Positions 1-8,895 of a stretch of DNA of 30,595 nucleotides are shown here, piece by piece. The stretch is from contig JAQUKH010000031.1 of NCBI GenBank assembly GCA_028719205.1, positions 1-30,595 of the forward strand, given 5' to 3'. The DNA comes from a bacterium. GTDB lineage: Bacteria > JACRDZ01 > JAQUKH01. A program made the translations under genes and the position numbers. Under the pieces are notes generated by a model that saw nothing but the letters and a program-made list of their open reading frames with translations, was not told the origin of the DNA and made no database searches. Position 1 is the first letter of the stretch. Each line of letters starts with the position of its first letter.

Positions 1-2198
1 TTTTTATCATAAACGATCTCCATCCCGCGCCCGCCCAGAACGTAAGACGGCCTTACAAGCACCGGAAAACCTATGGTTTTCGCTATTTTTACCGCCTGTT
101 CAACCGTTGTCGCCGTCCCGCTCTCCGGCTGGTTAATATTTAGTTTTTCTACTATGCGTTTAAATTTCTTTCTGTCTTCCGCGACATCAATATTTTTAGG
201 ATCCGTCCCGATGATCGGAACCTTATTCTTTTTCAAAGCCATCGCGAGTTTCAGAGGCGTCTGCCCGCCCAACTGAACTATAACGCCCCACGGTTTTTCC
301 TGACGGACAATATTTAAAACATCTTCCAAAGTCAACGGCTCAAAAAATAACCTGTCGGAAATGTCATAATCCGTGCTCACGGTTTCCGGGTTGCTGTTAA
401 CCATAATGGTTTCAAAACCGTCTTCACGAAGCCCCAGAGCGGCCTGTACACAGCAATAATCAAACTCGATCCCCTGTCCTATACGGTTCGGCCCGCTTCC
501 CAGGATCATTACTTTTTTCTTTTTGGAAAGCCTTGCTTCATTTTCTGTTTCATAGGTGGAATAATAATAAGGGGTATACGCCTCAAATTCAGCCGCGCAG
601 GTATCCACCAGTTTATAAACAGGGATAACCTTATTCTTTTCAAGATATGACCGGATCATTTTCAGGTCCTGGTTAAAAATATAACTTAACTGTTTGTCTG
701 AAAAACCGAATTCCTTTGCCTTTTTTAAAAGCGGAAGAGGCATTTCTTCTATTTTTTTGAAATTTTTTATTTCCATCTCACAATCAATGATCTCTTTGAT
801 CTGATGCAGAAACCACGGATCAATAAAGGTTATTTTATATATCTCATCAAGAGTAATTCCTTTTTTAATTGCCTCCCGTAAATAAAAAATGCGGAAAGGA
901 TTCGGGATCTTCAGCCTGTCTTTGACCTCATCCAGCGATTTTATGTCAAAAAATTTTTCTTTTTCATCACACCCCAGACCCGCCCTGTCAAGCTCAAGCG
1001 AACGAATAGCCTTTTGCAGAGACTCTTTAAAAGTCCTGCCGATAGACATCACCTCTCCCACAGATTTCATCTGAGGGCCAAGTGATGAATCTGAACCGGG
1101 AAATTTTTCAAAAGTCCACCGCGGGATCTTTGTAACCACATAATCAATTGTAGGCTCAAACGCCGCGCAGGTTTCTTTTGTGATATCGTTCGGGATCTCA
1201 TCTAATGTATAACCAACCGCGAGTTTCGCGGCAATCTTCGCGATCGGAAAACCGGTCGCCTTTGACGCAAGCGCGGAACTCCGGGAAACCCGGGGATTCA
1301 TCTCAATTACAACCATCCTGCCGTCTTTTGGATTAATTCCAAACTGGATATTTGAACCGCCCGTATCCACGCCGATCTCGCGAATAACGGCAATCGCCGC
1401 GTTACGCATTTTTTGATATTCAACATCAGTAAGTGTTTGTATGGGCGCGACCGTAATACTGTCTCCTGTATGAACTCCCATCGGGTCAAAATTCTCGATC
1501 GAACAGATAACCACCACATTGTCTTTCACGTCCCGCATAACCTCTAATTCAAATTCTTTCCAGCCGATTATGGATTCCTCGATCAAAACCTCTCCGACAG
1601 GGCTCTGCCGCAGGCCCCAATCCAGTTTTTCAATAAAATCTTTCTCATTATAAGCGATATTCCCTCCGCTCCCGCCCAGCGTGAATGACGGCCGGATTAT
1701 CACCGGATAACCGACTTCTTCCACAAACGCCTTCGCGTCATTAAATTTATTAGCATAAAAACTGCGCGGCAGGTCAAGATTGATCTTTTTCATCGCGTCC
1801 TTGAACAGCCTTCTATTTTCCGCCTTTTGGATAGCTTCTATATTCGCCCCGATCAACTGCACATTATATTTTTTAAGTACACCGGATTCGGACAGGGATA
1901 CAGCCGTGTTCAATGCCGTCTGACCGCCCATTGTCGGGAGCAGGGCATCAGGCCTTTCTCTCTCAATGATCAATTCAACTATTTCAGGCGTAACCGGCTC
2001 AATATAAGTTTTATCCGCGAACTCAGGGTCTGTCATAATGGTCGCCGGATTACTATTGACTAAAACTATCTGGTAACCTTCTTCTTTTAAAGCCTTGCAG
2101 GCCTGGGTCCCTGAATAATCAAACTCACATCCCTGCCCGATTATGATAGGGCCTGAACCGATAATCAGGATTTTCTTTATATCTGTACGCTTTGGCAT
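1..2198 (-). CDS. carB: Carbamoyl-phosphate synthase large subunit (3' part cut by window edge)
   Basis: The large subunit makes carbamoyl phosphate from bicarbonate, ATP and ammonia supplied by CarA, for pyrimidine and arginine synthesis. About 732 codons are visible of a family length near 1070, so the end of the second ATP-grasp half and the allosteric domain lie outside. The protein opens with [20 protein letters not shown] and repeats that motif halfway ([18 protein letters not shown]), as expected for the two duplicated synthetase halves. Each half has its glycine-rich ATP-grasp segment ([16 protein letters not shown] and [16 protein letters not shown]). The ATG overlaps the carA stop as TAATG, so translation is probably coupled. 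The frame at the window edge agrees with the frame at the start, so no net frameshift is present. Confidence 0.97.
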   Translation of the reverse strand, partial: MPKRTDIKKILIIGSGPIIIGQGCEFDYSGTQACKALKEEGYQIVLVNSNPATIMTDPEFADKTYIEPVTPEIVELIIERERPDALLPTMGGQTALNTAVSLSESGVLKKYNVQLIGANIEAIQKAENRRLFKDAMKKINLDLPRSFYANKFNDAKAFVEEVGYPVIIRPSFTLGGSGGNIAYNEKDFIEKLDWGLRQSPVGEVLIEESIIGWKEFELEVMRDVKDNVVVICSIENFDPMGVHTGDSITVAPIQTLTDVEYQKMRNAAIAVIREIGVDTGGSNIQFGINPKDGRMVVIEMNPRVSRSSALASKATGFPIAKIAAKLAVGYTLDEIPNDITKETCAAFEPTIDYVVTKIPRWTFEKFPGSDSSLGPQMKSVGEVMSIGRTFKESLQKAIRSLELDRAGLGCDEKEKFFDIKSLDEVKDRLKIPNPFRIFYLREAIKKGITLDEIYKITFIDPWFLHQIKEIIDCEMEIKNFKKIEEMPLPLLKKAKEFGFSDKQLSYIFNQDLKMIRSYLEKNKVIPVYKLVDTCAAEFEAYTPYYYSTYETENEARLSKKKKVMILGSGPNRIGQGIEFDYCCVQAALGLREDGFETIMVNSNPETVSTDYDISDRLFFEPLTLEDVLNIVRQEKPWGVIVQLGGQTPLKLAMALKKNKVPIIGTDPKNIDVAEDRKKFKRIVEKLNINQPESGTATTVEQAVKIAKTIGFPVLVRPSYVLGGRGMEIVYDK

Positions 2199-3280
2199 TA
2201 TTTTCCTCTTTCCATCATTTCCACAAACCTTCCAAATAAATATTTAGAATCATGCGGCCCCGGTCCCGCCTCCGGATGATACTGAACAGAAAAAACCGGA
2301 AGTGTTTTATGCTTTATTCCTTCGACTGTCTGGTCATTCAAATTTATATGAGTAACCTCAACTTTATTTTTATCCAGAGAATTCATATCAACCGCGAAAC
2401 CATGATTTTGTGTTGTTATCTCGATCTTTCCTGTAGTCAGGTCTTTAACAGGCTGATTAGCTCCATGATGTCCGAATTTCAGTTTGTAAGTTTTACCGCC
2501 TAACGCGAGCCCCAATAATTGATGGCCGAGGCAAATACCAAAAACAGGAACCTTACCGATCAATTTTTTTATATTTTCGGCCGCGTATGTAACAGCCTCA
2601 GGGTCTCCCGGGCCGTTTGATAAAAACACACCATCGGGATTTTCCGATAAAATTTCGGAGGCTTGTGTTTGCGCGGGAACTATTTTTAAAGAACATCCCA
2701 AATTCGCGAGGTCACGGAGCTGATTATATTTAATCCCAAAATCATAACAAATTACTTTGTATTTCCCTGCGTCATTCCAATGATAAGGCTCTTGACAGGT
2801 TACTTCTTTTACCAAATCCCGTCCGACCAGATCCGGCGATAATTTTACTCTTTTAATTAAAGTTTTAATATTAAGTTCTTCTCCGACAAAAATACCGCCT
2901 TTCATCGCGCCTTTGGTCCTGATATGGCGGGTAATTGCCCTTGTATCAACACCTTCAATACCGGAAATATTATTTTTAATGAGGTAGTCTTCAATAGTAC
3001 TCGTCCCCCTGACATTACTGAAGACCCGGCTGAATTCTTTTGCGATAAAAGCTTCAACCCATGGTTTTCGGGATTCAATATCAGTTTCGTTTAAGCCGTA
3101 ATTCCCGATATGAGGATATGTCATTGTGACTATCTGGCCTCTGTAAGAAGGATCCGTAAGTATTTCCTGATACCCTGTCATACTGGTATTAAAAACAACC
3201 TCACCCGTTCTTTCTTCCCGCGAGCCAAAAGATCTTCCCTCAAAAAAAGTTCCATCTTCCAAAACTAATAATGCCTTCAT
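2198..3280 (-). CDS. carA: Carbamoyl-phosphate synthase small (glutaminase) subunit
   Basis: This subunit hydrolyses glutamine and channels ammonia to CarB. It is 360 residues, close to the usual 370-380. The N-terminal CPSase domain runs to about residue 170, followed by a class I glutamine amidotransferase domain. The nucleophile is Cys250 in GICLGHQ, with His335 and Glu337 in [13 protein letters not shown] chose the ATG at 3280, giving [19 protein letters not shown], instead of an upstream in-frame ATG at 3358. The upstream start would add 26 unconserved residues inside pyrC. The chosen ATG overlaps the pyrC stop as ATGA, and the carA stop overlaps carB as TAATG, so the three genes look translationally coupled. 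Confidence 0.97.
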   Translation of the reverse strand: MKALLVLEDGTFFEGRSFGSREERTGEVVFNTSMTGYQEILTDPSYRGQIVTMTYPHIGNYGLNETDIESRKPWVEAFIAKEFSRVFSNVRGTSTIEDYLIKNNISGIEGVDTRAITRHIRTKGAMKGGIFVGEELNIKTLIKRVKLSPDLVGRDLVKEVTCQEPYHWNDAGKYKVICYDFGIKYNQLRDLANLGCSLKIVPAQTQASEILSENPDGVFLSNGPGDPEAVTYAAENIKKLIGKVPVFGICLGHQLLGLALGGKTYKLKFGHHGANQPVKDLTTGKIEITTQNHGFAVDMNSLDKNKVEVTHINLNDQTVEGIKHKTLPVFSVQYHPEAGPGPHDSKYLFGRFVEMMERGK

Positions 3281-4569
3281 TTGTTCGCTACCTTTCCGTC
3301 TTCCATTACTATCTTTCCGCCGACTATTGTCATCACCGGCAATCCCGTTACTTTCCATCCTGAAAACGGGGTATTTTTACCCTTTGATAAAAATGAATTG
3401 GCATCAATAACTGATTCTTTTCTAAGATCCAAAACAGTGATATCCGCGTCTTTTCCTTTTTGCAAGGTACCCTTATCCAATTTTAAAATCCCGGCAGGAT
3501 TTAAAGTAAATTTTCCCACCATTTCTGACAATGCCAGTTTTTTATGATGGACCAATTTCGTCAAAATAACAGAAACCGATGTCTCCAGCCCAACCATTCC
3601 AAACGCGGCCTGGTCAAATTCGACTTCTTTATCGGTTCTCGCGTGAGGCGCATGGTCGCTCGCAATACAATCGATCGTTCCATCATTCAATCCTTCAAGC
3701 AGGGCGATCCGGTCTTCTTCTCCCCGCAAAGGCGGATTTACCTTTGTATTTGTATCAAATCCGTCAACAAGGCTTTCATCCAGTACTAAGTGATGCGGCG
3801 TAACCTCGGCTGTCACATTTACCCCGCGTTTTTTCGCCTGGCGGACCAACTCAACTGAATATGAAGAACTTATATGGGCAATATGCAAACGGCTCTTTGT
3901 AAATTCAGCCAATTGAATATCCCTTGCGACAATTACCTCTTCCGCGGCTTTAGGAATCCCGATCAACCCAAGTTTTGTAGAAATAAATCCTTCATTTATC
4001 ATGCCGTTTTTTGACAGATTAAAATCTTCACAATGAGAAATAATTATTAGATCAAACAATTTCGCGTATTCAAACGCGCGCCGCATCAAATCCGCGTTCT
4101 GGATGCATTTTCCGTCATCAGACAACGCCCTGGCGCCGTTTGATAAAAGTTCCCCCATCTCCGTCAATTCCTCACCCTTTAAATCCTTTGAAATCGCTCC
4201 GATAGGAAAAACATTTACTATTCCCTCTTCTTTTGCCCGGTTAGCAATAAATCTGATCACTGCCTGATTATCAGCGACAGGTTTAGTATTAGGCATACAG
4301 GCGATCGAGGTAAACCCCCCGCGCGCGGCCGCGTAAGTTCCGGTCTTTATTGTTTCTTTATATTCATAACCGGGTTCCCTGAGATGGACATGCATATCAA
4401 TAAAGCCCGGACAGATTATTTTATTGGTAAGGTCAATAATACTTTTTGCCTTATTATCAAGGTTATTGCCCAATTCAACAATTTTACCCTTTTCAATTAA
4501 AACATCTAATTTGGCATCTATTTTTTGAGACGGATCAATAACACGGCCATTTTTTAATAAAAGATTCAT
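3277..4569 (-). CDS. pyrC: Dihydroorotase
   Basis: This zinc amidohydrolase cyclises carbamoyl aspartate to dihydroorotate, the third step of pyrimidine synthesis. It is 430 residues, the length of the class I (Bacillus PyrC-like) enzymes and longer than E. coli PyrC. Metal ligands are visible as His60 and His62 in DMHVHLREPG, and further ligand and substrate motifs appear as ISHCED, HIAHISS and SDHAPHA. I chose the ATG at 4569 (MNLLLKNGRVIDP), which follows an AGAGGAAAA ribosome-binding site. A longer frame starting at 4596 would begin inside the palindromic repeat upstream. The stop overlaps the carA start. The 125 bases separating it from pyrB are nearly all repeat element, unlike the tight spacing elsewhere in the operon. 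Confidence 0.96.
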   Translation of the reverse strand: MNLLLKNGRVIDPSQKIDAKLDVLIEKGKIVELGNNLDNKAKSIIDLTNKIICPGFIDMHVHLREPGYEYKETIKTGTYAAARGGFTSIACMPNTKPVADNQAVIRFIANRAKEEGIVNVFPIGAISKDLKGEELTEMGELLSNGARALSDDGKCIQNADLMRRAFEYAKLFDLIIISHCEDFNLSKNGMINEGFISTKLGLIGIPKAAEEVIVARDIQLAEFTKSRLHIAHISSSYSVELVRQAKKRGVNVTAEVTPHHLVLDESLVDGFDTNTKVNPPLRGEEDRIALLEGLNDGTIDCIASDHAPHARTDKEVEFDQAAFGMVGLETSVSVILTKLVHHKKLALSEMVGKFTLNPAGILKLDKGTLQKGKDADITVLDLRKESVIDANSFLSKGKNTPFSGWKVTGLPVMTIVGGKIVMEDGKVANK

Positions 4570-4580
4570 TTTTCCTCTTT

Positions 4581-4680
4581 GTAGGGGCGAACCCATGTGT
4601 TCGCCCTGTACCGTACGGTGCAGGGTTCGCCCTCTTCATATTTATATTTACATTGGGCAGACACACGGGTCTGCCCCTAC
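4581..4680. repeat. 100-bp palindromic repeat pair inside the pyr operon
   Basis: Two related hairpins face each other. The left, at 4581-4610, has the stem GGGCGAAC/GTTCGCCC. The right, at 4649-4680, has the stem GGGCAGAC/GTCTGCCC, and its reverse complement starts GTAGGGGC exactly like the left copy. The two copies differ at stem positions by paired changes that keep each stem intact. A third GTTCGCCC and a CCGTACGG palindrome lie between them. The ends are mirror images (GTAGGGGC...GCCCCTAC), as in a miniature inverted-repeat or REP-type element. It fills the only real gap in the pyr operon and would be transcribed as stem-loops between pyrB and pyrC. Confidence 0.8.
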
Positions 4681-4694
4681 AATATATATATTTA

Positions 4695-5615
4695 TTATTT
4701 TCTTGTTCCCAGTAAATACAACACCGCCATCCTGACGGACACCCCGCTTGACACCTGCTCATTGATCAACGAAAGCGGCCCGTCAGCAACCTCAGGAGAA
4801 ATTTCTACTCCCCTGTTGATCGGGCCTGGATGCATTACTAAAACATCTTTTTTTGCCAAAGAAAGCCTTTCCTGATTCAAACCGAATAATCTGGAATATT
4901 CTCTTATGCTTGGTAAAAAACCGCCCTTTTGCCTTTCCTGCTGGATCCTTAAAAGATAAATAACATCCGCCTTTTTTAAAGATTCATCAAGATTATAGGA
5001 AACCTGAACTCCCATTTTTTCAACTTCCCGCGGTAAAAAAGTCGGAGGCGCGACTATTGTTATTTCCGCGCCTAATTTTTTCATTCCCCATATATTAGAA
5101 CGGGCTACCCTGCTGTGAAATATGTCCCCGACAATAACAACTTTAAGCCCTTCTATCCGTTTTTTCTTCTTTGAGATCGTAAACATATCAAGCAAGGCCT
5201 GTGTCGGATGTTCATGCATCCCATCGCCCGCGTTAATTACCGAAAATCCTGAATGTTTCGATAAAAGACTAGGAGCGCCTGAAGAGGAATGGCGGATAAT
5301 AACAATATCAGCATTCATTGCCTCCAATGTCTTTCCTGTATCAAGCAAAGTTTCCCCTTTTGTAACACTGCTCGAGCTAACCTGAATATTTATCATATCT
5401 CCGCTCAACCGCTTCCCGGCAAGCTCAAACGAGGTTCTGGTACGGGTACTTGCCTCATAAAAAAGATTAATAATTGTTTTCCCGCGCAATGTAGGAACTT
5501 TTTTAATATCCCGCCCTGAAACCTCCTCGAATAACTTTGCGGTCTCTAATATTAACTCAATTTCCTCACGGGACATGTATTCTAAACCCAGCAGGTCTTT
5601 TGATTTTAATTGCAT
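4695..5615 (-). CDS. pyrB: Aspartate carbamoyltransferase catalytic subunit
   Basis: PyrB condenses carbamoyl phosphate with aspartate to give carbamoyl aspartate, the committed step of pyrimidine synthesis. It is 306 residues, the normal length. The carbamoyl-phosphate loop STRTRT is at 56-61, the HPTQ motif is at 136-139, and [10 protein letters not shown] lies near the C-terminus. ATCase, not ornithine transcarbamylase, is indicated by the operon and the HPGPINRG motif. No pyrI regulatory subunit follows. Feedback control in this operon therefore probably works through PyrR at the transcript level, though an unlinked pyrI cannot be excluded. Its ATG overlaps the pyrR stop as TAATG. Confidence 0.97.
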   Translation of the reverse strand: MQLKSKDLLGLEYMSREEIELILETAKLFEEVSGRDIKKVPTLRGKTIINLFYEASTRTRTSFELAGKRLSGDMINIQVSSSSVTKGETLLDTGKTLEAMNADIVIIRHSSSGAPSLLSKHSGFSVINAGDGMHEHPTQALLDMFTISKKKKRIEGLKVVIVGDIFHSRVARSNIWGMKKLGAEITIVAPPTFLPREVEKMGVQVSYNLDESLKKADVIYLLRIQQERQKGGFLPSIREYSRLFGLNQERLSLAKKDVLVMHPGPINRGVEISPEVADGPLSLINEQVSSGVSVRMAVLYLLGTRK

Positions 5616-6157
5616 TATGCCTCACTCCTTACAATTATTATCTCATCCTTCCCATCCAATTCCGCGAACCTGACTATTATTTTTTCTTCCAGCGAAGTCG
5701 GCACATTTTTCCCGACATAATCCGGTTTGATCGGCAGCTCCCTGTGGCCTCTATCAACCATAACAGCTAATTGGATGCCTCTGGGCCTTCCAAAATCAAT
5801 TAAAGCGTCCAGTGCCGCCCTGATAGTTCTTCCCGTAAAGATAACTTCATCGACTAAAATGACCTTTTTATCCTGAATATCAAAAGAAATATCGGTTTTT
5901 TTTACTATAGGATTCTTTATCCCGCTTGACGTATCATCCCGGTAAAGGGTTATATCCAAAGCCCCAAGCGGCAGATCTTGCCCGATTATTTCTTTGATCT
6001 TTTGAGAAAGCCTCTGGGCAAAATAATAACCCCTTGTCTGTATTCCAACAATTACTAAGTTGCCGGTATCTTTGTTTCTCTCCAATATTTCATGAGCCAT
6101 TCTATTAATGGTCCTATTAAGTATTTCCGCGTCTATTACCTGAGTTTCTTTTTCCAT
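5615..6157 (-). CDS. pyrR: Bifunctional pyr operon attenuation protein / uracil phosphoribosyltransferase
   Basis: PyrR binds a hairpin in pyr leader RNA when UMP is plentiful and shuts the operon down; many members also convert uracil and PRPP to UMP. It is 180 residues, the family length. The PRPP-binding loop [18 protein letters not shown] is at 99-116 and matches the family pattern LVDDVLYTGRT. It is the first structural gene of the operon, so it would regulate its own synthesis. The ribosome-binding site AAAGGA (6166-6171) lies 8 bases before the ATG and overlaps the stop codon of a possible leader ORF. The matching PyrR-binding hairpin is present upstream at 6253-6283. Confidence 0.97.
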   Translation of the reverse strand: MEKETQVIDAEILNRTINRMAHEILERNKDTGNLVIVGIQTRGYYFAQRLSQKIKEIIGQDLPLGALDITLYRDDTSSGIKNPIVKKTDISFDIQDKKVILVDEVIFTGRTIRAALDALIDFGRPRGIQLAVMVDRGHRELPIKPDYVGKNVPTSLEEKIIVRFAELDGKDEIIIVRSEA

Positions 6158-6169
6158 TTATCAAATCCT

Positions 6170-6244
6170 TTACAAAAAAAAACCTCCCCATCCGCCTATG
6201 GCGGATAGGAAGGCATCATATAATTTTTTATTGTTTTTTATCAT
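6170..6244 (-). CDS. Possible 24-residue pyr leader peptide spanning the attenuator
   Basis: This is an ATG-to-TAA frame of 24 codons, too short for routine gene finding. Its AAAGGA ribosome-binding site (6252-6257) is 7 bases before the ATG and lies in the 3' arm of the PyrR-binding hairpin. The frame runs through the whole terminator stem. The terminator's nine-base T tract is read as Phe-Phe-Leu, and the TAA (6170-6172) overlaps the pyrR ribosome-binding site. The peptide starts MIKNNKKLYDAF and resembles nothing I recognise. The E. coli pyrBI operon is known to use translation of a leader ORF through its attenuator. A chance ORF of this length is possible, so the call rests on the placement of its start and stop. 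Confidence 0.4.
   Translation of the reverse strand: MIKNNKKLYDAFLSAIGGWGGFFL
6174..6213 (-). terminator. Intrinsic terminator (attenuator) before pyrR
   Basis: In RNA sense, an outer stem CCTTCC/GGGAGG (one G-T pair) and an inner stem ATCCGCC/GGCGGAT around ATA are followed by nine T. It sits after the promoter and just before the pyrR ribosome-binding site, so it must be passed for the operon to be expressed. The 5' arm CCTTCC can instead pair with GGAAAGG (6253-6259) in the PyrR hairpin with one bulged A, giving a plausible antiterminator. Confidence 0.88.
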
Positions 6245-6252
6245 TTAATTTT

Positions 6253-6283
6253 CCTTTCCAGTTTCACAGAACCAGTTTAAAGG
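6253..6283 (-). promoter_or_regulatory. PyrR-binding hairpin in the pyr leader RNA
   Basis: The 31-base element has a lower stem CCTTT/AAAGG, an upper stem GGTT/AACT, and the loop CTGTGA. The loop fits CNGNGA, the invariant part of the known PyrR-binding consensus ARUCCNGNGAGGYU. The flanking bases differ from that consensus in a way that keeps pairing (U-A pairs replace C-G and U-G). It begins about 3 bases from the predicted transcription start and precedes the attenuator by about 40 bases. PyrR binding should stabilise it and free the terminator arm. Confidence 0.82.
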
Positions 6284-6291
6284 TTGGGTAT

Positions 6292-6319
6292 ATTATAACA
6301 ATAAAAATTGCTTTGTCAA
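6292..6319 (-). promoter_or_regulatory. Promoter of the pyr operon
   Basis: A perfect -35 TTGACA (6314-6319) and perfect -10 TATAAT (6292-6297) are separated by 16 bases. The predicted start near 6285 gives a leader of about 128 bases that contains the PyrR hairpin and the attenuator. A strong promoter fits an operon controlled by termination. Confidence 0.85.
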
Positions 6320-6341
6320 GAAATTTCCATCGTAATTATTC

Positions 6342-6923
6342 CTATTTATAGCTTAATTCTCCGCCAATAAAATTGGTACCTGCAATAATACCGGTGGGTA
6401 ATGCTGAGGTAAGACTGCTGTTAGTAGTATTAAATCCTATTGAAGTCGCGGTCTGAGTTATTAAAGCTCTTAGAGTAATTGTGGCTAATGTCCCATCACC
6501 GGCTTTTCCTGAAGCAGCAATACCTCTTTTGCTGGCTCCAATAAGTAATATTCCTTCCCGCCCCTGGTATAAAACGGGATAAAAATCTATATCTTTCTCA
6601 TTACCAAGATAATCACCTTTAGAAGAGGATACATAACTTATTTTGTTACTGTCATAGTTTATTTCCAACGCCACCCCATAAACATTACTTCCGCCTTTCA
6701 CATTAACAGCCAAAACTATTTCATTATTACTGTTCGACAGTTTTTTCAAAAATACAGAATTATCTTCCGGAATACCACTCATACTATAGTAAATCACCCT
6801 GTCAGAACCGGTTGGGCCGGTGCTGATATTTTCCTCTTTATTTTTGCTACAACTGCCTAAAACTGATAAGAACAAAATACCTATCGCGTAAAAATAAATT
6901 TTTATATTTTTTCTTATCCTCAT
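6342..6923 (-). CDS. Cohesin-domain lipoprotein
   Basis: This 193-residue protein has a lipoprotein signal peptide with lipobox LGSC (Cys25), so it is probably anchored in a membrane. A polar linker follows, then a single domain from about residue 60 to the end that looks like a cohesin. The cohesin-like features are IVLAVNVKGGSNVYGVALEI, YDSNKISYVSSSKGDYLG, LLIGASKRG and GDGTLATITLRAL. Cohesins bind dockerins, and the gene directly upstream ends in a dockerin, 18 bases away, so the two are likely co-transcribed partners. An AGGGGT ribosome-binding site precedes the ATG. The fold is assigned by pattern alone; a related non-binding immunoglobulin-like domain is the alternative. No cellulase genes are present, so a cellulosome is not implied. 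Confidence 0.75.
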   Translation of the reverse strand: MRIRKNIKIYFYAIGILFLSVLGSCSKNKEENISTGPTGSDRVIYYSMSGIPEDNSVFLKKLSNSNNEIVLAVNVKGGSNVYGVALEINYDSNKISYVSSSKGDYLGNEKDIDFYPVLYQGREGILLIGASKRGIAASGKAGDGTLATITLRALITQTATSIGFNTTNSSLTSALPTGIIAGTNFIGGELSYK

Positions 6924-6941
6924 CTTTACCCCTATTTAGTT

Positions 6942-8885
6942 TTATTTACCAAAATTAATTGCCAATATCGCAAGGTCATTTCCATCAACAAAATTGTTTT
7001 TGTCAAAATCGGCAGAAATATTCCAATTAGGATTTCCCGGTTTAGAACCGAATGCCAGATCAAAAACATATAGATCATAGCCATCAACCCGATTTTCTGA
7101 ACCGGGGGAAACTTTATCAATATTTACCTGTAACGTACCCGACAATAAATTAGTCACATTATTAGACTGTAGAATTGTACCGCTCATTCCAACCGCGACA
7201 AACGTATTATTTCCATATATTACGCCTAAAAGACTATTAGCAAGCACAGATGTTCTGCTGATCCAGGTATTTCCATCTGACGATGTCAATATTGTTCCAC
7301 CCCATCCTCCTACCGCAACAAAAGTGTTATTTCCACAGGTTACTCCATAAAGGTCATTAGTGATCCCTGAGGTCTTGCTTGTCCAGATACTTCCCTCCGA
7401 TGATGTCAAAATCGTTCCATTCTTTCCTATCGTCACAAACATGTTATTTCCATATATTATTCCATAAAGATCATTAGTAATACCGGATGTCCTGCTTATC
7501 CATGTATTACCGTCTGACGATGTCAATATTGTTCCACTTTCTCCTACGGCCACAAATGTGTTATTCCCATAGGTTACTCCGGAAAGATATTTAGTAGTTC
7601 CAGATGTCCTGCTTGTCCAGGTATTCCCGTTTGACGATGTCAAAATTGTTCCGGTTTCCCCCACCGACACAAACATGCTGTTTTCATATATTACCCCATA
7701 GAGATTATTAGTAGTATTAGCAGTATCAGATGTTATACTTGTCCATGAACTTCCGGCAGTTGATCTCAAAATTGTTCCGCTCTTTCCCACAGCTATAAAG
7801 GTATTATTTCCATAGGTTACGCCATAAAGATCACTGGTACTTTCTAATGTCCTGCTGGCCCAAACATTCCCATCCGGTGATGTCAAAATTGTACCGCTCT
7901 TTCCGACCGTCACAAACATATCATTTCCCCAGGTTATTCCATAAAGATCAGTGGTACTTCCTGATGTCCTGCTGGTCCAGACATTCCCTTCCGGCGATGT
8001 CAATATTGTTCCATAATGTCTCACCACTACAAACGTGTTTTTTCCATATATTATTCCCAAAAGGTCATTAGCAGTTCCTGAGGTCCTGCTGGTCCAGGTA
8101 ATCCCATCTGGCGATATCAATATTATTCCTTTCTCCCCCACGGTTACAAATGTGTTATTTCCACAAATTATCCTGAAAAGCGAATTACCGGTTTCAGATG
8201 TTCCAATCGTCCAGGTACTGCCATCAGATGATGTCAATATTGTTCCAAGCCTTCCCACAGCCACAAATATGCTATTTTCATAAGTTATTCCATAAAGATC
8301 ATTATTCGTTTTTGATATACTATCAGCCCATGTAATACCATCAGACGATGTCAATATTGTTCCTATTTCTCCCGCCGCCGCAAAAATATTATTTCCGTAA
8401 GTTATACCTGAAAGATCCTTGGTTGTTCCTGAGGTCCTGCTGATCCATATATTTCCATCTGATGATGTCAAAATCGTTCCACTTTTTCCGATCGCTACAA
8501 ACATATTATTTTCATAGGTTATTTCTGAGAGATCATTAACAGTTCCTGATGTTACACTAGTCCATATATTTCCATCAGAGGATTTCAAAATTATTCCGCT
8601 TTCTCCCACCGCCACAAACAAACTATTCCCATAGGTTATTCCTGAAAGATAATTAACAGTTCCGGAAGCCCCGCTGGCCCAGGTATTACCATCTAACGAT
8701 GTCAAAATTGTTCCACTGTCTCCCACCGCGACAAACATGTTATATCCATATGTTATACTGTTAAGCGGATTCCCCTGCGGCAAAGGATTTCTCCAGTGCC
8801 AGTTGTCTAAAGGTTCAGCGGAAACCTTTGAAGATAAAACTATTACAAACAAAATTAATAACATTAATAATTTATTTTTTTTCAT
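6942..8885 (-). CDS. Secreted 14-repeat beta-propeller protein with C-terminal dockerin
   Basis: The 647-residue protein starts with a Sec signal peptide ending near KVSA. Thirteen full repeats of about 39 residues and a fourteenth partial one follow, with consensus NNxFVAVGxSGTILTSSDGNTWTSRTSGTTNDLYGITYG. The SSDGNTW element resembles a shortened Asp-box, so a propeller is likely: one of 14 blades or two of 7. The N-terminal LNSITYG piece could close the circle with the partial last repeat. Residues from about 580 form a dockerin with two loops. The second, DFDKNNFVDGND, has canonical calcium positions; the first, SPGSENRVDGYD, is degenerate. The likely partner is the adjacent cohesin lipoprotein. 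The start has no ribosome-binding site and lies about 4 bases from the predicted transcription start. Its ligand is unknown. Confidence 0.85.
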   Translation of the reverse strand: MKKNKLLMLLILFVIVLSSKVSAEPLDNWHWRNPLPQGNPLNSITYGYNMFVAVGDSGTILTSLDGNTWASGASGTVNYLSGITYGNSLFVAVGESGIILKSSDGNIWTSVTSGTVNDLSEITYENNMFVAIGKSGTILTSSDGNIWISRTSGTTKDLSGITYGNNIFAAAGEIGTILTSSDGITWADSISKTNNDLYGITYENSIFVAVGRLGTILTSSDGSTWTIGTSETGNSLFRIICGNNTFVTVGEKGIILISPDGITWTSRTSGTANDLLGIIYGKNTFVVVRHYGTILTSPEGNVWTSRTSGSTTDLYGITWGNDMFVTVGKSGTILTSPDGNVWASRTLESTSDLYGVTYGNNTFIAVGKSGTILRSTAGSSWTSITSDTANTTNNLYGVIYENSMFVSVGETGTILTSSNGNTWTSRTSGTTKYLSGVTYGNNTFVAVGESGTILTSSDGNTWISRTSGITNDLYGIIYGNNMFVTIGKNGTILTSSEGSIWTSKTSGITNDLYGVTCGNNTFVAVGGWGGTILTSSDGNTWISRTSVLANSLLGVIYGNNTFVAVGMSGTILQSNNVTNLLSGTLQVNIDKVSPGSENRVDGYDLYVFDLAFGSKPGNPNWNISADFDKNNFVDGNDLAILAINFGK

Positions 8886-8895
8886 TTTCTAATTT

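Noticed and set aside
1-2198. Possible frameshift in carB, because no single closed ORF covers it
   Set aside because: The ORF is open only because its stop lies outside the window; the frame read at positions 1-60 matches the frame of the ATG at 2198.
4535-4875. ORFs across the pyrB-pyrC gap on both strands
   Set aside because: They are made of the palindromic repeat and out-of-frame pieces of pyrB and pyrC.
7847-8283. Plus-strand ORFs of 74 and 82 codons
   Set aside because: They are the antisense of the propeller repeats, share no ribosome-binding site and exist only because of the repeat's base composition.
7150-8800. Regular 117-bp DNA repeats that could be taken for a CRISPR or satellite array
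   Set aside because: The repeats keep one open reading frame, the unit is a 39-residue blade, and there are no unique spacers between identical repeats.
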